Below are positions 24,290-37,639 of a stretch of 64,000 nt of DNA, one piece after another. The notes under the pieces were generated by a model, which ran no database searches, was not told the DNA's origin, and saw only the letters and a list, made by a program, of their open reading frames with translations. The stretch is from NCBI GenBank assembly GCA_019916065.1, contig CM034233.1, positions 1,674,001 to 1,738,000 of the forward strand, written 5' to 3'. Position numbers and translations under genes: made by a program. This stretch comes from Vitellaria paradoxa. Its lineage: Eukaryota; Streptophyta; Magnoliopsida; Ericales; Sapotaceae. Numbering within the stretch: position 1 is the first letter of the stretch; every line of letters begins with the position of its first letter.

Positions 24290-25526
24290 TGGAAAGTTTC
24301 ATCAGAAACTATCAAGTTATTAAATAGAGGCAGAACCAGAATCACAAAATATTCAAGATTGTAAGTTAAAATTCAATAAAGTGAACATTTTATAGAGGGT
24401 TAATTTAGATTGGACTGTTTAAGAGATGGAGTGAGTTGTTTAAAAAATAGGTTAGACTAATTCTTTTTCGATCCAAATTTTACTTAATAATTTTTTTTTT
24501 TTTGGCACTAGATTGGAGCCCATTGCAGTTCACAGTGTGGCTCTACCTCTCTTATTAAATATATTTATAATATGAACCAGAAATTAACAGATTTTAAGTT
24601 ATTTATTTAAAGAGAAATATTTGAGTATTATTAGTTTAGATTTAGACTTCTTTACACGTTATGATGGATTTAAAATTATTAAAACATAACTCTATTACGT
24701 TAATAATAATTATTTAAAACTGTTGATAATAATAAAGCACATGGACGTGCAATAATAATAATAATAATAATAATAAACTAACCCTATAGATGCTGCAAAT
24801 AAGAGAAAAAAAAAAAAACTTCGAGATTATAAATATCATTTTAATTTGTTGTTGTGAAATTTAAAATTGAAATTTAATTTTGTATGAACAATTAATTTTA
24901 CAATTATATTTTAATGAGTCCAACTTTGTGTCAAAAATACAAATAATTAGGTTAAAATATACGTACACTTTACAAATTATAGTTTGGTATAAAAACATAC
25001 AATTCTATTATGGTTTAAAAATGAAGAAATAACTTTCTTTTAGTTTGAATCAAAATGATTTGATTAGTTTTTCTTTTATCCAAATCGGTGGCTACGCTCT
25101 CTAATTTAAAATTTTTAAGACTCACGGTTTATGATTTAGTTTAAAAACACATAATTTCTTATAATTAATCATATGATTTGAATCAGGTTTTCCCGTCAAA
25201 AAAACAGTATGCTTCATAATTTGAAATTTTTAGTCTCATATTCATATTTTATTATATAAACTAATAATTATGCCCTAAAAGCTTTTATTTTTTATTTTTT
25301 TATTTTTCTTTCATCTCTTATTTTCTTCTTTCTTATCTTTCTCTAAAATTAAATTCAACATATTATACACTAAAATACCTGATGCATTTTGTTCATAGAT
25401 TGGCAATTGAAAATAACTTTTACGACTAATTAGACATCTAAACCATATAAAAAGAATAAATTGTGGTGTTCTATTTTGTTGTATTGAGTGTGGTTTTAGA
25501 GAAGGAGACTTATGAGTGTGATTAGT
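24290..25526. other. Intergenic, no gene seen
   Basis: AT-rich DNA with an (ATA)n array at about 24751-24775. I find no coding exon, RNA gene or element end I can support. Confidence 0.5.
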
Positions 25527-27460
25527 TGTAACAACCTAAAATTTTAAATTTTAAATATATACCATTTAAAAATATATATTATATATTATTTCATTGAAAA
25601 AAAAAAGAAAAAAAAATAGGTCAAAGAAGCTACCTGGAAGCCACATGAGGAATTGGTGAGTTAGGAATTATTTTTTATTTTTCAATTTTTATTTTTTTTA
25701 CTTTGCGTGGTGACCAAGTCTTGTAAGTATAATATATATACACATAGAGATGATAGTGTTTGAAAGAAAAAAAAAAAAAAAAAGAAAAACAACCCGAGAG
25801 AATGAGAGAGTTGAGAAGAGAAAAAAAAAAGAAAAAAAGAGATAAGGAAGAGAGGAAAAAAAATAAAGAGGAGAGAGAAAGAGGAAAGAGAAAATGAGGA
25901 TTTAAGTTTAGGAATAACAGGATTTTTGTATTTTTAACGTTGTGATCATCATGGCGGTGTCGGATCGTGATAATTCGGTCCAAGATGAGAGATACGGAGA
26001 AGCGAAATTTTAAAGTGTTGGGGTTTCTTCATTTTTCTCCAAATTTGAGGTAAGGATTTAATGCATTTTATTTACATATATGTGATATGAAAATATTTTG
26101 ATAAATTGTTATGTGATCATTTTGTATGAATGTAATTAAATTTAGACTACATTTGGTGAATTTTGTCCAAACCAAACCACCAAAATATCACTACCAAAAG
26201 AAAAGAAGTTCACTGGAACTAGAAAGAATTGTAGAAGAGAATATGCCAAAGCATATTTCATGAAAGTTTTCAAAATTTTCCTTTAGCCCCAATAGTTTTT
26301 TTATGTAATTACGATTTGACCCCAAAAGTTTTACAAAATTACAGTTTTATCTCTAAATTACTAAAAATTTCAGTTTGACCCCAAACTATTGAAAATTACA
26401 AATTGGCCCCAAAGTTTTGGGTACTTACATAGTGACCCCCAAAGTTTGGAATAAATACGAAATGGCCCCAAGACTTTTTGAAATTTATGATTTTGCCCCT
26501 AAAGTTATGTAAAATTATAATTTTACCCCTGAAGTTGCAGTTTGACAATTTCTAGATATGTGCATAGAAAATGTGTAATTGAGAATGCTCAATTTTGAAA
26601 TGTTTGAGTGATTTATTTTATTAATAGAGAATGATTATGAAAGTGATGATGTGATATTGTTGATTGATTCTAACGAGTTGTTTTATTAAGATGATAATAA
26701 TGGAGATAAAGAAAATGTGAACGATATTATGATTGCGGGGCTGGAGAGACTAAAAAATAGGAAGGATACAGAGATTACCCTTGGGTTGAAAAACCCTAAA
26801 TCTGCGCAGGGGTTGGTATTCATGCCAGTAGGTTAGTAGCCTACAACGATGACAATTATTGGGCTACTCGTGGCCATCAGGTCTGGACCTATAAACGACG
26901 ATATTGTATAGTGTCTGCCCCATGACTGTGATGATTGTGATGTGATGGCAAAGAGATGAATGAAAGATAACAACTGAATCATTTTTGAGATGTATGTTGA
27001 TGCATGTGTTGATGTTGGGATGCGAGACGATTTGGAGCTTATGAGTTATTGATATGAAACTATTGGTAATCCGATTGTTGTGTGCATATCATATATGTTA
27101 TTTATTATGCATCGTGGGCACACGTGGATTAGTGCTCACGTCCCTACAAATTCTTTTGCAGGTCATGAATCTGAGAATTTGGTGGGCTATTGTTGGATTT
27201 ACTTTTGCATTGCTGTGACATTACTCAGAACTATAATATTATTAATTGAGGTGGTGCCTGGAGCACTGTTGCCCAGTTATACCAAGGTTTTGTTGTTATT
27301 AATTACTTTTAGTTATTAACAAAATTATTGTTATTATATAGTATAGATGTTTATTCCATGGTGGTAGTGCAACTCTGATTAGGGTAACGGATATTTTAGC
27401 ACACGTTGTGTATAACTCTCTTACTCACTCCATGAGTTGTAAAAATCGGGGTGTTATATT
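25527..27460 (+). mobile_element. Large LTR-like segment (possible solo LTR)
   Basis: It opens with TGTAACAACCTAAAATTTT and closes with AAAAATCGGGGTGTTATA, matching the TGTAACACCCC...GGGGTGTTACA terminal pattern of large plant LTRs. ATTAG before and ATTAA after may be a decayed target duplication. It contains a GA-rich tract (25765-25900) and an array of degenerate units of the form GACCCCAAAGTTT-AATTACAAATT (26285-26530). No internal retrotransposon domain is adjacent, so a solo LTR is the likeliest reading. Confidence 0.5.
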
Positions 27461-27934
27461 AATTTTATTAGGAGGGAAGGAATGTGGCTAGTATATTGAA
27501 TTTACTTTTTGAGAGAGAAATAGAAAAAGAAAAAGATAGATAATAAAGAATTTTTTGTTTAAAAAAAATTAAAGGTATAATAGTAATTTTATATATTAAT
27601 TAAAAATCAAATTTATATTAAATTTAAGTCACAGGAAGTTATATTGAAAATTTTCTGTAAGAAATAAGATTCACTATATTAAATATCGCTTTTACCAACT
27701 ACGTGCATTTGTAATTTTGCAGTAATGTGACCAATCTCCTAATATGAACATAAATTTAATTTCATGCACGCTGTGTAGTAGATAACGATCAGATTTATTA
27801 GATGGTAAGTGAATTGATTAATATAGTCTGATATATATAATAAAACTTGATAGAAACATCAATTATATGTAATAAAAAAAATTCGAGATTATAAACGTAA
27901 TCTCAAATAATTAAAACTAAACCATTTAGAGTAT

Positions 27935-28062
27935 GTTTGGAGTGATAAAAAGTGAAATAAAATAAAATAAAGTGAAATAAATTATGAGTTTACAATTTGT
28001 GCAATAAGATAAAAAATAAATTACTTTTAGAGATTTTTAAAGATTTTCAGCAAAAATCAGTG
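27935..28062. repeat. Short MITE-like unit
   Basis: The stretch TTTGGAGTGATAAAAAGTGAAATAAAAT... resembles units near 51850-51985 and 52885-53030 (the last in inverse orientation), which share a TTGGAATGACAAAAAGTGAGATAAAATG-like end. Non-coding. Confidence 0.4.
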
Positions 28063-28065
28063 TGT

Positions 28066-30050
28066 TTGTCACGCCCCTAACTTAATTGTCCAAGACGGAC
28101 GGCATGGGAATATGGGAACAAAAATAAATTAACTAAAAACCTGTGCTAAGGCCGAGTTTCAATACAATAACAATCATCAGAACAAGTAAATACGTTCCTC
28201 ATTCTCATATGAAATAAATAAACATCGTCAATCGTGATAAATTTAAGGCCACACCCTAGTGACTAAATTTAAGACTGACACAGTCACATAGGTCTCATCA
28301 ATAACAATGTAATCTTATATATAAATTGACTTTAGGACCCACACCCCCAGGTCACACACAAAGGGGAATACGAACATCTTAATATAAGTAAAATTCCACA
28401 ACAAATCAATTTGTCGATCTCAACTCAACTCCGGTTAGCTATTTCTTGGCCTTGTCGGATTACCCGTAATATAGATAGAGTAAGTTAACCAGCCAATTAG
28501 GTAGAACCATGCAAGTATGTTCTAATAAATATGCTCAAAATACAATATAACTCACAATAATAGCAACCAAACATAATATGAAATGCACATGTTATGTTGT
28601 GCAATACAAACATCATATAAAAATGCATATGTAATGTAATGCAATTATCCAATTCCCATCTACTCAAACTTTATCCATAATTAAGACTGGACTCAGGGCA
28701 CTTTTGCCTGAGCTGCCTACGTATTCCATATCGGGAATTAGGTCACCGTAGTTTCTATTTTTATATCCCTTATTTCATAACCAAACTCATGATTAATATA
28801 ATCATTCCTACATCTCATCAATAAAATGTAACAATCACATTATCTTAATATATATATAAACCAAATAGGGAATCGTGTTACACCCTTATTGGTGTAAGAC
28901 TCAGGAGAATCATGTTATACCCCCTGGTTCATCTGCTAGGGAATCGTGTTACACCCCTAGTCAGGCATCCACTCATTTCAAATAGGCTTCCACTCATTTC
29001 AAACAAGCATCCACTCATCTCAAGAAGGGTCCGGCTACAATTCGGAGAAAATCCCATAATATCTCACTTCAATACTAATGTCCAACTCCAAATGATTAAT
29101 CTTTAGCTATATATATATATATCAACTGGGAATCATCTGGTATTTTCAAAATCTCATTTTCTCATTTTTCTCAAATCGCGAACCCAGTCTACATATATAA
29201 CCTGTGACTCGGCATGTCACAATATAAATGTGACACTATCAGCTAATTAAGAACCTCAACATAGATCAGATGATGCTACCCCAACTCTAATGAATATGAT
29301 ATACTCAATCATATATAGTAATTCTCTTCAAGAATTCACAACATCAACAAGACATACTATTTTAAACCATCAATTATGTTTCATACAATTCCATCATCAA
29401 TTATGTCTGATTTAATCATATATATAGTAATTCTTTTCCACAATTATTAACATAAAACAAAGTATGCCTTAAAATCTCAAAATTTACAATTTTTCTAACA
29501 TCTTTCAAATTTTGTAATATCAACTATAATTTTTTATAACTCTAGGGGCAACATTATGATCCTCTTCAATTCTTTAGGGATAAAATTGTATTTTTTCTAA
29601 ACTTTAGGGGCCATTTTGTAATTATTTAAATCTTTGGGGGTCCACTTTATAATTATTTAAACTCTTGGGGATTCATTTTGTAATTATCTAAAACTTTTGG
29701 AGTCATTTTATAATTATCTAAAATTTTGGGGGTCAATTTGTAATTATTTAAAAGTTTGGGCCCAAATGATAATATCTCTAATTATTTTCTCTATTATTTT
29801 CTTTTCTTTTCTTTTTCTTTTTCTTTTTCTTTTTCTTTTCCCGTTTCTTCACCCAGCGAAATAGGTTTTAATTTTGGACTGACTTCCTATTGTTAATCTA
29901 AATTTAATCACTTTTATACAAAATGAATATATAGAAATTTATCTTAAAAATCTCTATATATCATTTATGTTATTATCATAACTCAAAAGTATGAAAAACT
30001 CAACACATATAAAATTTATTTTTAACCTTGACGACGGTGTGTTTCTAATT
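28066..30050 (-). mobile_element. LTR-like segment in the opposite orientation
   Basis: On the plus strand it starts TGTCACGCCCCTAAC, so on the minus strand it would end GTTAGGGGCGTGACA, an LTR-type terminus. It carries the inverse of the CCCCAAA array (29530-29765, units such as TTTGGGGGTC-AATTTGTAATTATT) and three copies of GAATCGTGTTACACCC-like sequence at 28872-28960. The other boundary is not clear. I read it as a relative of 25527-27460 inserted in reverse. Confidence 0.35.
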
Positions 30051-31420
30051 TTCTAAACACGTGGTGCTCGTCTTAAACCAAGTTTAAATTTAATTATCGT
30101 GTGATAAAAAAAAAAAACATAAAAACCACTTAATTTTTGAAATAAGGAAAAAAAAATGAAAATGACCTGAAAAGAAAGGAGCACGGTTGACAAGATCAAA
30201 AAGAAAGAATCTCAGTGGACGCCGCGTGACCGGACCCTTGAGAACGTGGAACGTCTTTCCCCACGGTTTATATAGAGATTATCGTAAGGGAAAGAAAATT
30301 AAGGTTTATATGCTGTTTAAGTATATATATAAAATAAGCTCTTTTTTTTTTTTAAATTGGACTATAAAGGCAATGAAATATTATTTATAATAATTTCACT
30401 TGGTGAAACTAGATTGAGTGGATGTACATTTTTTATTATATAAGGGGTGAGAGGTTGAAGATAGAAAATAAACAAAATGTACGAAAAAAAAAAAAAAAAA
30501 ACTGAGAAAGTCTGTATGCATTAATTACCAATAAGGTGGGAGCCCGGTACCATAAGTATGTACAAAATACTTTTAAATTGGATAATACTTTGTGGGATAA
30601 AATCCTCCAACAATATCCAACGGGACAAAGGTAATTAAAATATAAGTAGCGCGTACTAACATTAACTTTACATTTCATCTCATAAACACACATATATATA
30701 AAAGTATTATCATTCATTTATATAGGTTCATGAATTATTAATCAATAGTTGAGATTACAGGCAAATAACAAACATTTGTAATTGATGTTAGAATTTTTAT
30801 CTTTTTTTAAGAGGGAGTGAAGGTCATGTTTAGTTTAATAAAATAAAAATGAATTAATTATCGTAACGGTTTTAAACAGGATTGTCAATATTACTAAGAT
30901 TATATGAATAACTTATTTTTTTCACATGATTTATAGGTCTTGTAGAATATCTATGAAATTACAATCATTTTTATAATACTTGCTTTGCCATGTCTAAGTA
31001 AAATCAATATATATCTGCATTTTTATTTTATGCTACTCTTTATTATATTATACAAAAAAATATATCACTATTATTCTAATATTTATTTATTTTTCATACA
31101 TATCGAATATTATTATTTTCACTTCTACATTCACCCTGTTATGATATATATATATATATATTGTTTTGATATTTAAGCTTACCATACACTTGTTTCATTT
31201 TTACTGCCAACCACATGACTATAATATATTTTTTGTAAAGATATAAAATAAATTGCAAAATGAAATAAAAGCACGAGTTAATACTAACATTCCCCTCAAT
31301 GGGATAGTAAGATGGTAATAGAACTAAAACAAAAGAGAGAGAAGGTAAAAGAAGGAATGAAGATTAATTAAATTTTCTTATTTGGGAGAGGAAGAAAAGG
31401 AAATGTGAATGATTATTTCA
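30050..31420. other. Intergenic, no gene seen
   Basis: AT-rich sequence with poly-A/T runs and a (TA)n array near 31145-31160. Short open frames are low-complexity. Nothing supportable. Confidence 0.5.
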
Positions 31421-31578
31421 TTGTTTGGAAAATGGTGGAGAATAGAAAGAAAGATAAAGAATATAATTAAAAATACAATTATATATTTAAAATATATTAT
31501 TGTTTGGAAAATGGTGGAGAATAGAAGAAAAGATAAAGAATATAATTAAAAATACAATTATATATTTAAAATATATTT
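31421..31578. repeat. Two-unit tandem repeat, period 79 bp
   Basis: The unit starting TTGTTTGGAAAATGGTGGAG occurs at 31421 and again at 31500 with very few changes. Confidence 0.95.
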
Positions 31579-31734
31579 ATTTTTTTATAAATATTTATGG
31601 AAATAATAAAAATATTAAGAGCAAGACAGGTAATACATAATTAAAAAATTTTAGATATTCCTTTTTATACTAATTACACCCCAAATTGGGGATTAAAAAA
31701 AAATTATCTTATGGAGGTGACCCCTCCCAAACGT

Positions 31735-32060
31735 GTTTGTTATTTTTTGTTTCTAAGAAAATAAAAACTTAAACACAAAAATGTAAAAAAGAAAAAAAGA
31801 AAATATTTTTACTCTCATTTTTTTCTTGTTTTAAATATTTTGTAAATTTTAACAATTTATCTTTTTTTGTTTTATCATCTTAAAATGAATTATTTTATTC
31901 AAATATTTTTTAAACTAAAATTATTTTTAATAAATCATATTATTAAATTAATTTGATTTAGTTAAGTTAATTAGTAACTGATTCAACTTAATTAATATGA
32001 AATATATTTTATTAAAATTTTTTAATAAATAACATAACTTGATTATATTTAATATATTCT
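31735..32060. repeat. AT-rich dispersed repeat, copy a
   Basis: Contains the series TTTGTTTCTAAGAAAATAAAAA, then TTTTGTAAATTTTAACAATTTATC, then ATCTTAAAATGAATTATTTTATT. The same order recurs at about 44990-45730, at about 50790-51400 and in both arms of the foldback element at 41084-42886. No coding content; transposon-derived by distribution. Confidence 0.55.
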
Positions 32061-34260
32061 ACTTTTATTGATTATTTTTAATAAATAACATTTTGTTTTA
32101 TTATGAGAGAAAGTCTATCCAATCTTGCTAAAGATATATATACATATATATATTGATTAATACATTTTAAATATTAATATATAAATTTCGATTCTTCCTA
32201 ATTATAAGTTATGCGTGACTCATTAAATTTCTTATTTTCTTGTAATTTTAATAAATAAATAAAAACTGAGAGAATGATTTAAATTGGAATTGGGGAAAAA
32301 AATAAAAAACTAAAAAAATAAATTATTGATTATAATAAGATAAATGTCAACTACCTTATCCTTATAAGTTAGATTTAATTATTTGCAACTTGCAGTTTAA
32401 ACAAAGAAACAAATAAAGGGCATTGCCTTGCTTTCCCCAACTAATTATGTCACTTGCACTAAAAAATTTGCCTAAGTTGTTGCTGTTATTGATTTTAAAT
32501 TCTAAAACAACTATCTTCCTGTCTTTGTTTCCTTCAATAAATCAAGTCATTCATTATAATAATAATAATTAATGATAATAAATTATTAATTACTATCGTT
32601 GGTGGAATTGGAAATTGAAAACTACCAAAAAAAATATGACGCCAGCCATCCCCTACTTAATTCCCTTCCTAAGATTATTCTACTCAAAATTGTTTTCTCA
32701 GACTATGTTGATTTTTGACCAATTCGATGGTCCTCAATTGTTTTCTCAGCCTATGTTGGGATTATATTTTTGTTTATGTTATGTTGGCTAGGGGTGCTCA
32801 TGTTTCAGTGGCCAAGAAAAAAAAAAAAACAAATTCGAATCAATCAAATTTGATTTTTTATTTTCCCTTTGAACTAAAACTAAACCATTATAAATGATGG
32901 TTAATTTCTCAAATCGGTCAGGTTACTCATTTTTATCGATTTTTTTAATAATTATCAACTTATATCTAATTAATTATATGTTTAAAAATATAAAAATAAT
33001 TAAAAGTCAAACATAATTTGACCACAATAATAATATAATTTTAATTTAGATAACTTGAAGAATAAAACCATTAATAATCAAACAAACAAAAGAAATAATA
33101 TATTAATAGATAATAAATATATATTATATAATTTATAGTAATGATAAAATTTAATTGGTTAACCAAACTGATGGTTAATATATATTAAAAATTAAAATCG
33201 AATCAAAAACCAAAAATTTAAAAAAAAAAAAATTGAAATCAAAATTGTTTGTTTGGTTAACTGCAATTTTCGATTTGGTTTGTTCGAATCGTTTCGATTT
33301 TTTAGTTTACTAGTTTTTTTTTTTTTTTTGGTGACCCCTAATGTTGGGAACATCAATTTGTGAGAAAAAAAAAAGGAAAAGTGAAAAAAAATTTTAGGAA
33401 TACAAAATAAAGTGAAAATTTAAAATTTATTTTATTTTTTATTAAATTAGAAAAGTAAAACTAAAATGAATAAATATTTATTAATAAAGTTGAGCTTTTA
33501 TTTGGTTAATTATACAAAAATTACAAAAATTATAAATTTTATTTTTCATTCATTTTTCTTCTCATTTGACACATTCATATTCCAAACACTGTATTAGTGT
33601 AATTTTTTTTATACCAAAAGAAAAAACAAATACACTATACAATAAACATATCCTAGGCACAAGCCGCACAACTAAAATGAAAATAGTGATGCAGAGAAAA
33701 TTGGGTCGACCTTGATCAGTCCTATCTTGACTATTTATATTGCCTCGGCTAACTCCGTCCGATAGCCTTGAATTTGGGGGTAAGTGAAGACCAGTGATAC
33801 TCGCGTAGCCTTGAATTTGAACTTGAAAGACACCACCAACTCTCGACTCGCCCTACCCTGATCCGATCTGATGGCAAGGAGACAAGTAAATGCAGAGTCA
33901 AAAGAGGAACGGGTTGGCCTGGACCTTGGGTCGGAATAACCAAATTTACATGTCTGGATGGGGATTATTTCCTTTGAAACACATGTACTAAAATTGACAA
34001 TAAGATTTCACTATCCTAAAGAATCCTTTTAATTGTTGATTTATATATATTAGAAATAATTCGTACCTATGATATTCTAAGCAAAATTAGTATTAAATTC
34101 TTTATATAGTTGAAATTTTAAACAAAATGTTCAAATTCTAGCAGTAACTATATGTGTTTTAATCTCTTTTTATGTGTTTTAATCTCTTTTTTTTAATTAA
34201 TTTTTGATAAGTATCACAACAGAAAACACAAATTATAGTGTTTTAATTTGAAAAGTTTAA
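32060..34260. other. Intergenic, no gene seen
   Basis: AT-rich. A patch of more balanced composition lies at 33690-33960 (GTCGACCTTGATCAGTCC through CTTGGGTCGGAATAACC), which could be a retroelement scrap. I cannot identify it. Confidence 0.45.
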
Positions 34261-34444
34261 TTTTTTTTGGTAATCTGGAACCCACAGTTTTCAATGAATA
34301 CGTAACCGATGGGTAAATCAGGGGTGCTTGAACCCATTTGCAAAACCTAGGCACCAAGTAAGATAGGTAGTAGCCAGCAGGATTCGAACTCAAGACCTCT
34401 GGGTTTACGGTTGGTCCTACAAACCGCTAGACTACCCTAACAGG
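34261..34444 (-). mobile_element. tRNA-derived SINE
   Basis: On the minus strand a pol III box A (TAGTCTAGCGGTTTG) and box B (GAGTTCGAATCC) lie at tRNA-like spacing, followed by a non-tRNA body and an A-rich tail (ACCAAAAAAAATTAAA). It is bounded by a 13-bp direct repeat TTGAAAAGTTTAA at 34248-34260 and 34445-34457. These are the standard hallmarks of a tRNA-related SINE. It is not a functional tRNA gene: no acceptor stem closes it. Confidence 0.85.
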
Positions 34445-36069
34445 TTGAAAAGTTTAACTTTTTAAAAACTATAATTGGGTGAAATTTAAATTAGTAATTT
34501 TGATTTGAATATGATCTCCACCCTTGAAATACCGTGAAATTTAAAATGTTCAACTCGTTTTATGAGATAGATGGTAATGGGTCCACTAAAATAAAAATTG
34601 AGCGAGAAGTTAAAAATATAAAATTGATATCATTAGTTAAATGAAAGAAAAAAAAAAATTTAACAACTGGACCTTAAATTGTGAAAGAATAGTTTCAAAT
34701 ATCATATTGTTTTATTATATGGATAATCTCTACCTATTGAAGGCCTTAGGCCCCTTTTTTTTAAATTGATGATTCAAGTGGTTTTACTGGGTTGCACCAG
34801 TACTGGGATTGATCGGCCCAGCCCATCAGCTTATCTTAGGGCCCATATCTTTATTCTCTCAATCATTGCAACGTTCTTCCTCATACTTCATTTGCTTTGA
34901 ATTTGATTTGTTTGAGCTAAGCTTTAGTTTGGCAACGTTAAAGAACTTTTTTTTGTTCTCTAGGACTTTTTTCTTCATCAAAATTAAAAAAAAAAAAAAT
35001 TGAAAATAGGTGAACCCATGTATGAATAAAATTGTAATTTTTGTGCTGTTGTAAGTATTTTTTTAAATAAATTTGAATTACATATTTAAAAGAAATCAGA
35101 GAAAAAGTTCTTATGAAAAAAAAAAAAAAAGAAAGAAAAAGAAAAGAAAAACCAGTTTCTTCTGAGTTGGTGTGGGTTTTGTTTTCGTTACTTATCATTT
35201 ATCGTTTAAACTTCAACTATACTTTAATTTTTTTTATTCTTTTTTAAAAAAAATTTTATTTTTAAAATTTATAAATAATCATATATAAGTTAATTCAATT
35301 AATTCATTAATAAAAATGAGCAAGGCAACAAATATTTATTATATTATCTGAAACCAAATGTTGTAGTTATTAGGTGACACAGAATGAATAAGTAAGAAAT
35401 TACTAGATAAAAATACAGTTAGTCAATTAATTTATTAAACTTGTGCCTCTATACTTGGATTGGAACAACCAGAGCCATTAAGGCTCCGTTTCGACCTTTA
35501 TTCATTTTTAGTTATTTGGCAATATATCATTATGTCAAATAAAATTTTAAAATATAATTATTAAAAAAATTACTCCTCAAATAGTAAATTCAATATTATA
35601 AAAAATTTTAAATATGTTAAATAATTACTTTTTTTTCATGATGATTTCAATTCATCATAATTTATTATATTAAGTTACTTAAATCCACGACTAAATCTAT
35701 ATTTAAACTTATAAAGGTATATTTGAATAATTACCTTTAAATAATTAGTAATAAATTCTATTACTTCTAACTATATATACAAAGGTAAGCTCAAATAATT
35801 AGCACTAAATTTCTTGATTTTAAATCTATACATACAAGCTCAACTTTTCAGTTTCATAACACCGAACAATTATTGCATATCCATACAGCGCGCACACACA
35901 GATGCCTCAATAATAAAAAATAGTGCATACAAGAATCCTATATCTAAAAAAAGAACACCATTGAAAAACCACAAATATATACTTCCCCAATAACTAAAAT
36001 TGAAAACAATTCCAAAAGAAAAAAAAAAAAAGGGGCAATAGCAACTGTAGTACTATAGTGTGATATCAA

Positions 36070-37639
36070 TATTATTACAGATAATATTAGCACATTCACA
36101 TCACATCCGTATCAAGGTCTAAACAATTTCTGCATTCAAGTTTAATAGAATTTTACATTCCAAAATATCCAAGTGATTAACACAAACATGCAAACTAAAG
36201 GTGTTCAATAACATTCAAGAAAATAGAGAAATTAGCCCACAAGACAACTAATGTTGGTTGATCTTAGCAGCTCTGTATGAAGATTTCTTATTGGTGGCAG
36301 CTCATAGCTCAATCTTGACACTTTGGCTTCATAAATGACAGTTCAAATCTTCTGCCACAAGTATTTTCGTAGAGTTATTAAAACCTGTCACTTGTAGGAA
36401 AATGGAAAAAAAATAAAATAAAAATGTAATTTCATGTTTTATCAGCAATGTGAATATATAATTGTTAGAATATTCTACATTAAGTTAATAATAAAATGGG
36501 CTAATATTGATACGTTGAATTCCATAGGTCATTATAGATCTCTTAAAATAATATATAGGTCCAACTCCATTTTGTTTTATACATTTCTTATTTGTTGATC
36601 TGCAACTAATGCAGCTAATGATATATTTCTTACCTGGAGTCATAAATGAGTTGTTCCCTCTTCTTTCCTCTTCTATCGGTTGATATTTTTATATGTAGAA
36701 TTACTATAGCCGAGCTGTCTAAATTCTAACAAGTGTATCCGTGCTAAATTGGTGTTGGACATGTAGTCACATCACAACACTTCACTTCTCATTAGCACGT
36801 CTATTACTTAAGAACACGTTAAATACACTATCAAAATGAAGAACATAATTTAGAATTTAATGATAAAGGAAAAGTAATAGATTCATATCTATTAATCCTT
36901 AATAAAATTATAAAGGAATACACCTATCTTAAGGATTTCTAAGATAGATATATTCGATTATAGGACTTTATGTTCATAACTTTTTCAAAATGTAGAAGGT
37001 AAGAAATTATCTTTTTACTATTTTGGTATAATGCAATATAAATATTTGTAATTTCAGAAAAAAAATTATTATGTTTGTGCCTACATAATATATATTAAAA
37101 TTTATTTTTGTTTATTACAACCTTAATCATCTCATATTCAAATATTTTTTAAAATTGTCTTATCTGTTTATCTATTATTACTTGCACATATTTTAGGATG
37201 TAATGAGACTTTGAAAAGTAAATGATAAGTTCAGCGTGTAGCCTAACTATTTAATTAAAGTGTTAGTCACTATTTTACCTAAAAACTTTAACTACTGTGA
37301 AAGAGTGTAATCTTATCGTTTATATTAACTTGTTGACCTTTACCTACTTTGATATTATATTAAAATGTTAGTCACTATTTCACCTATAAAATTAAACTGT
37401 TAGGGAAGAGTGCAACTTTATTATTTATATTGATTTATTTTCTATCAATATGTTCAATCACTCTTAACAAGTAGTTAAAAAAAAAAAAGAGAGGTCAAGT
37501 ACGCATTAAATAATGAGGCATTGGGAGAGCATGGTAGAAAAAATAATTTCAAAGTAAATTCTATACCATTTACAAAGTGAGGAGGGACATTACCAATTGG
37601 CCATTAAGACAAGCCACGAATCTTCCCTCCAAGTGAACT
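36070..37639 (-). other. Probable NLR 3' UTR with intron, copy 2
   Basis: The same donor (ACTCCAG/GTAAGA, near 36634) and acceptor (GTGACAG/GTT, near 36384) as the first unit, at the same spacing. Conserved between the copies along with the rest of the unit. Confidence 0.4.

Noticed and set aside
25675..25983. Minus-strand frame rich in Phe/Leu/Ser
   Set aside because: Translation of a GA/AG-rich low-complexity tract.
31421..31578. CRISPR-like or satellite array
   Set aside because: Only two units in plant nuclear DNA with no spacers; a simple tandem duplication.
34370..34440. tRNA gene on the minus strand
   Set aside because: Box A and box B are present but there is no closing acceptor stem, and the unit has an A-rich tail and target duplication, so it is a SINE.
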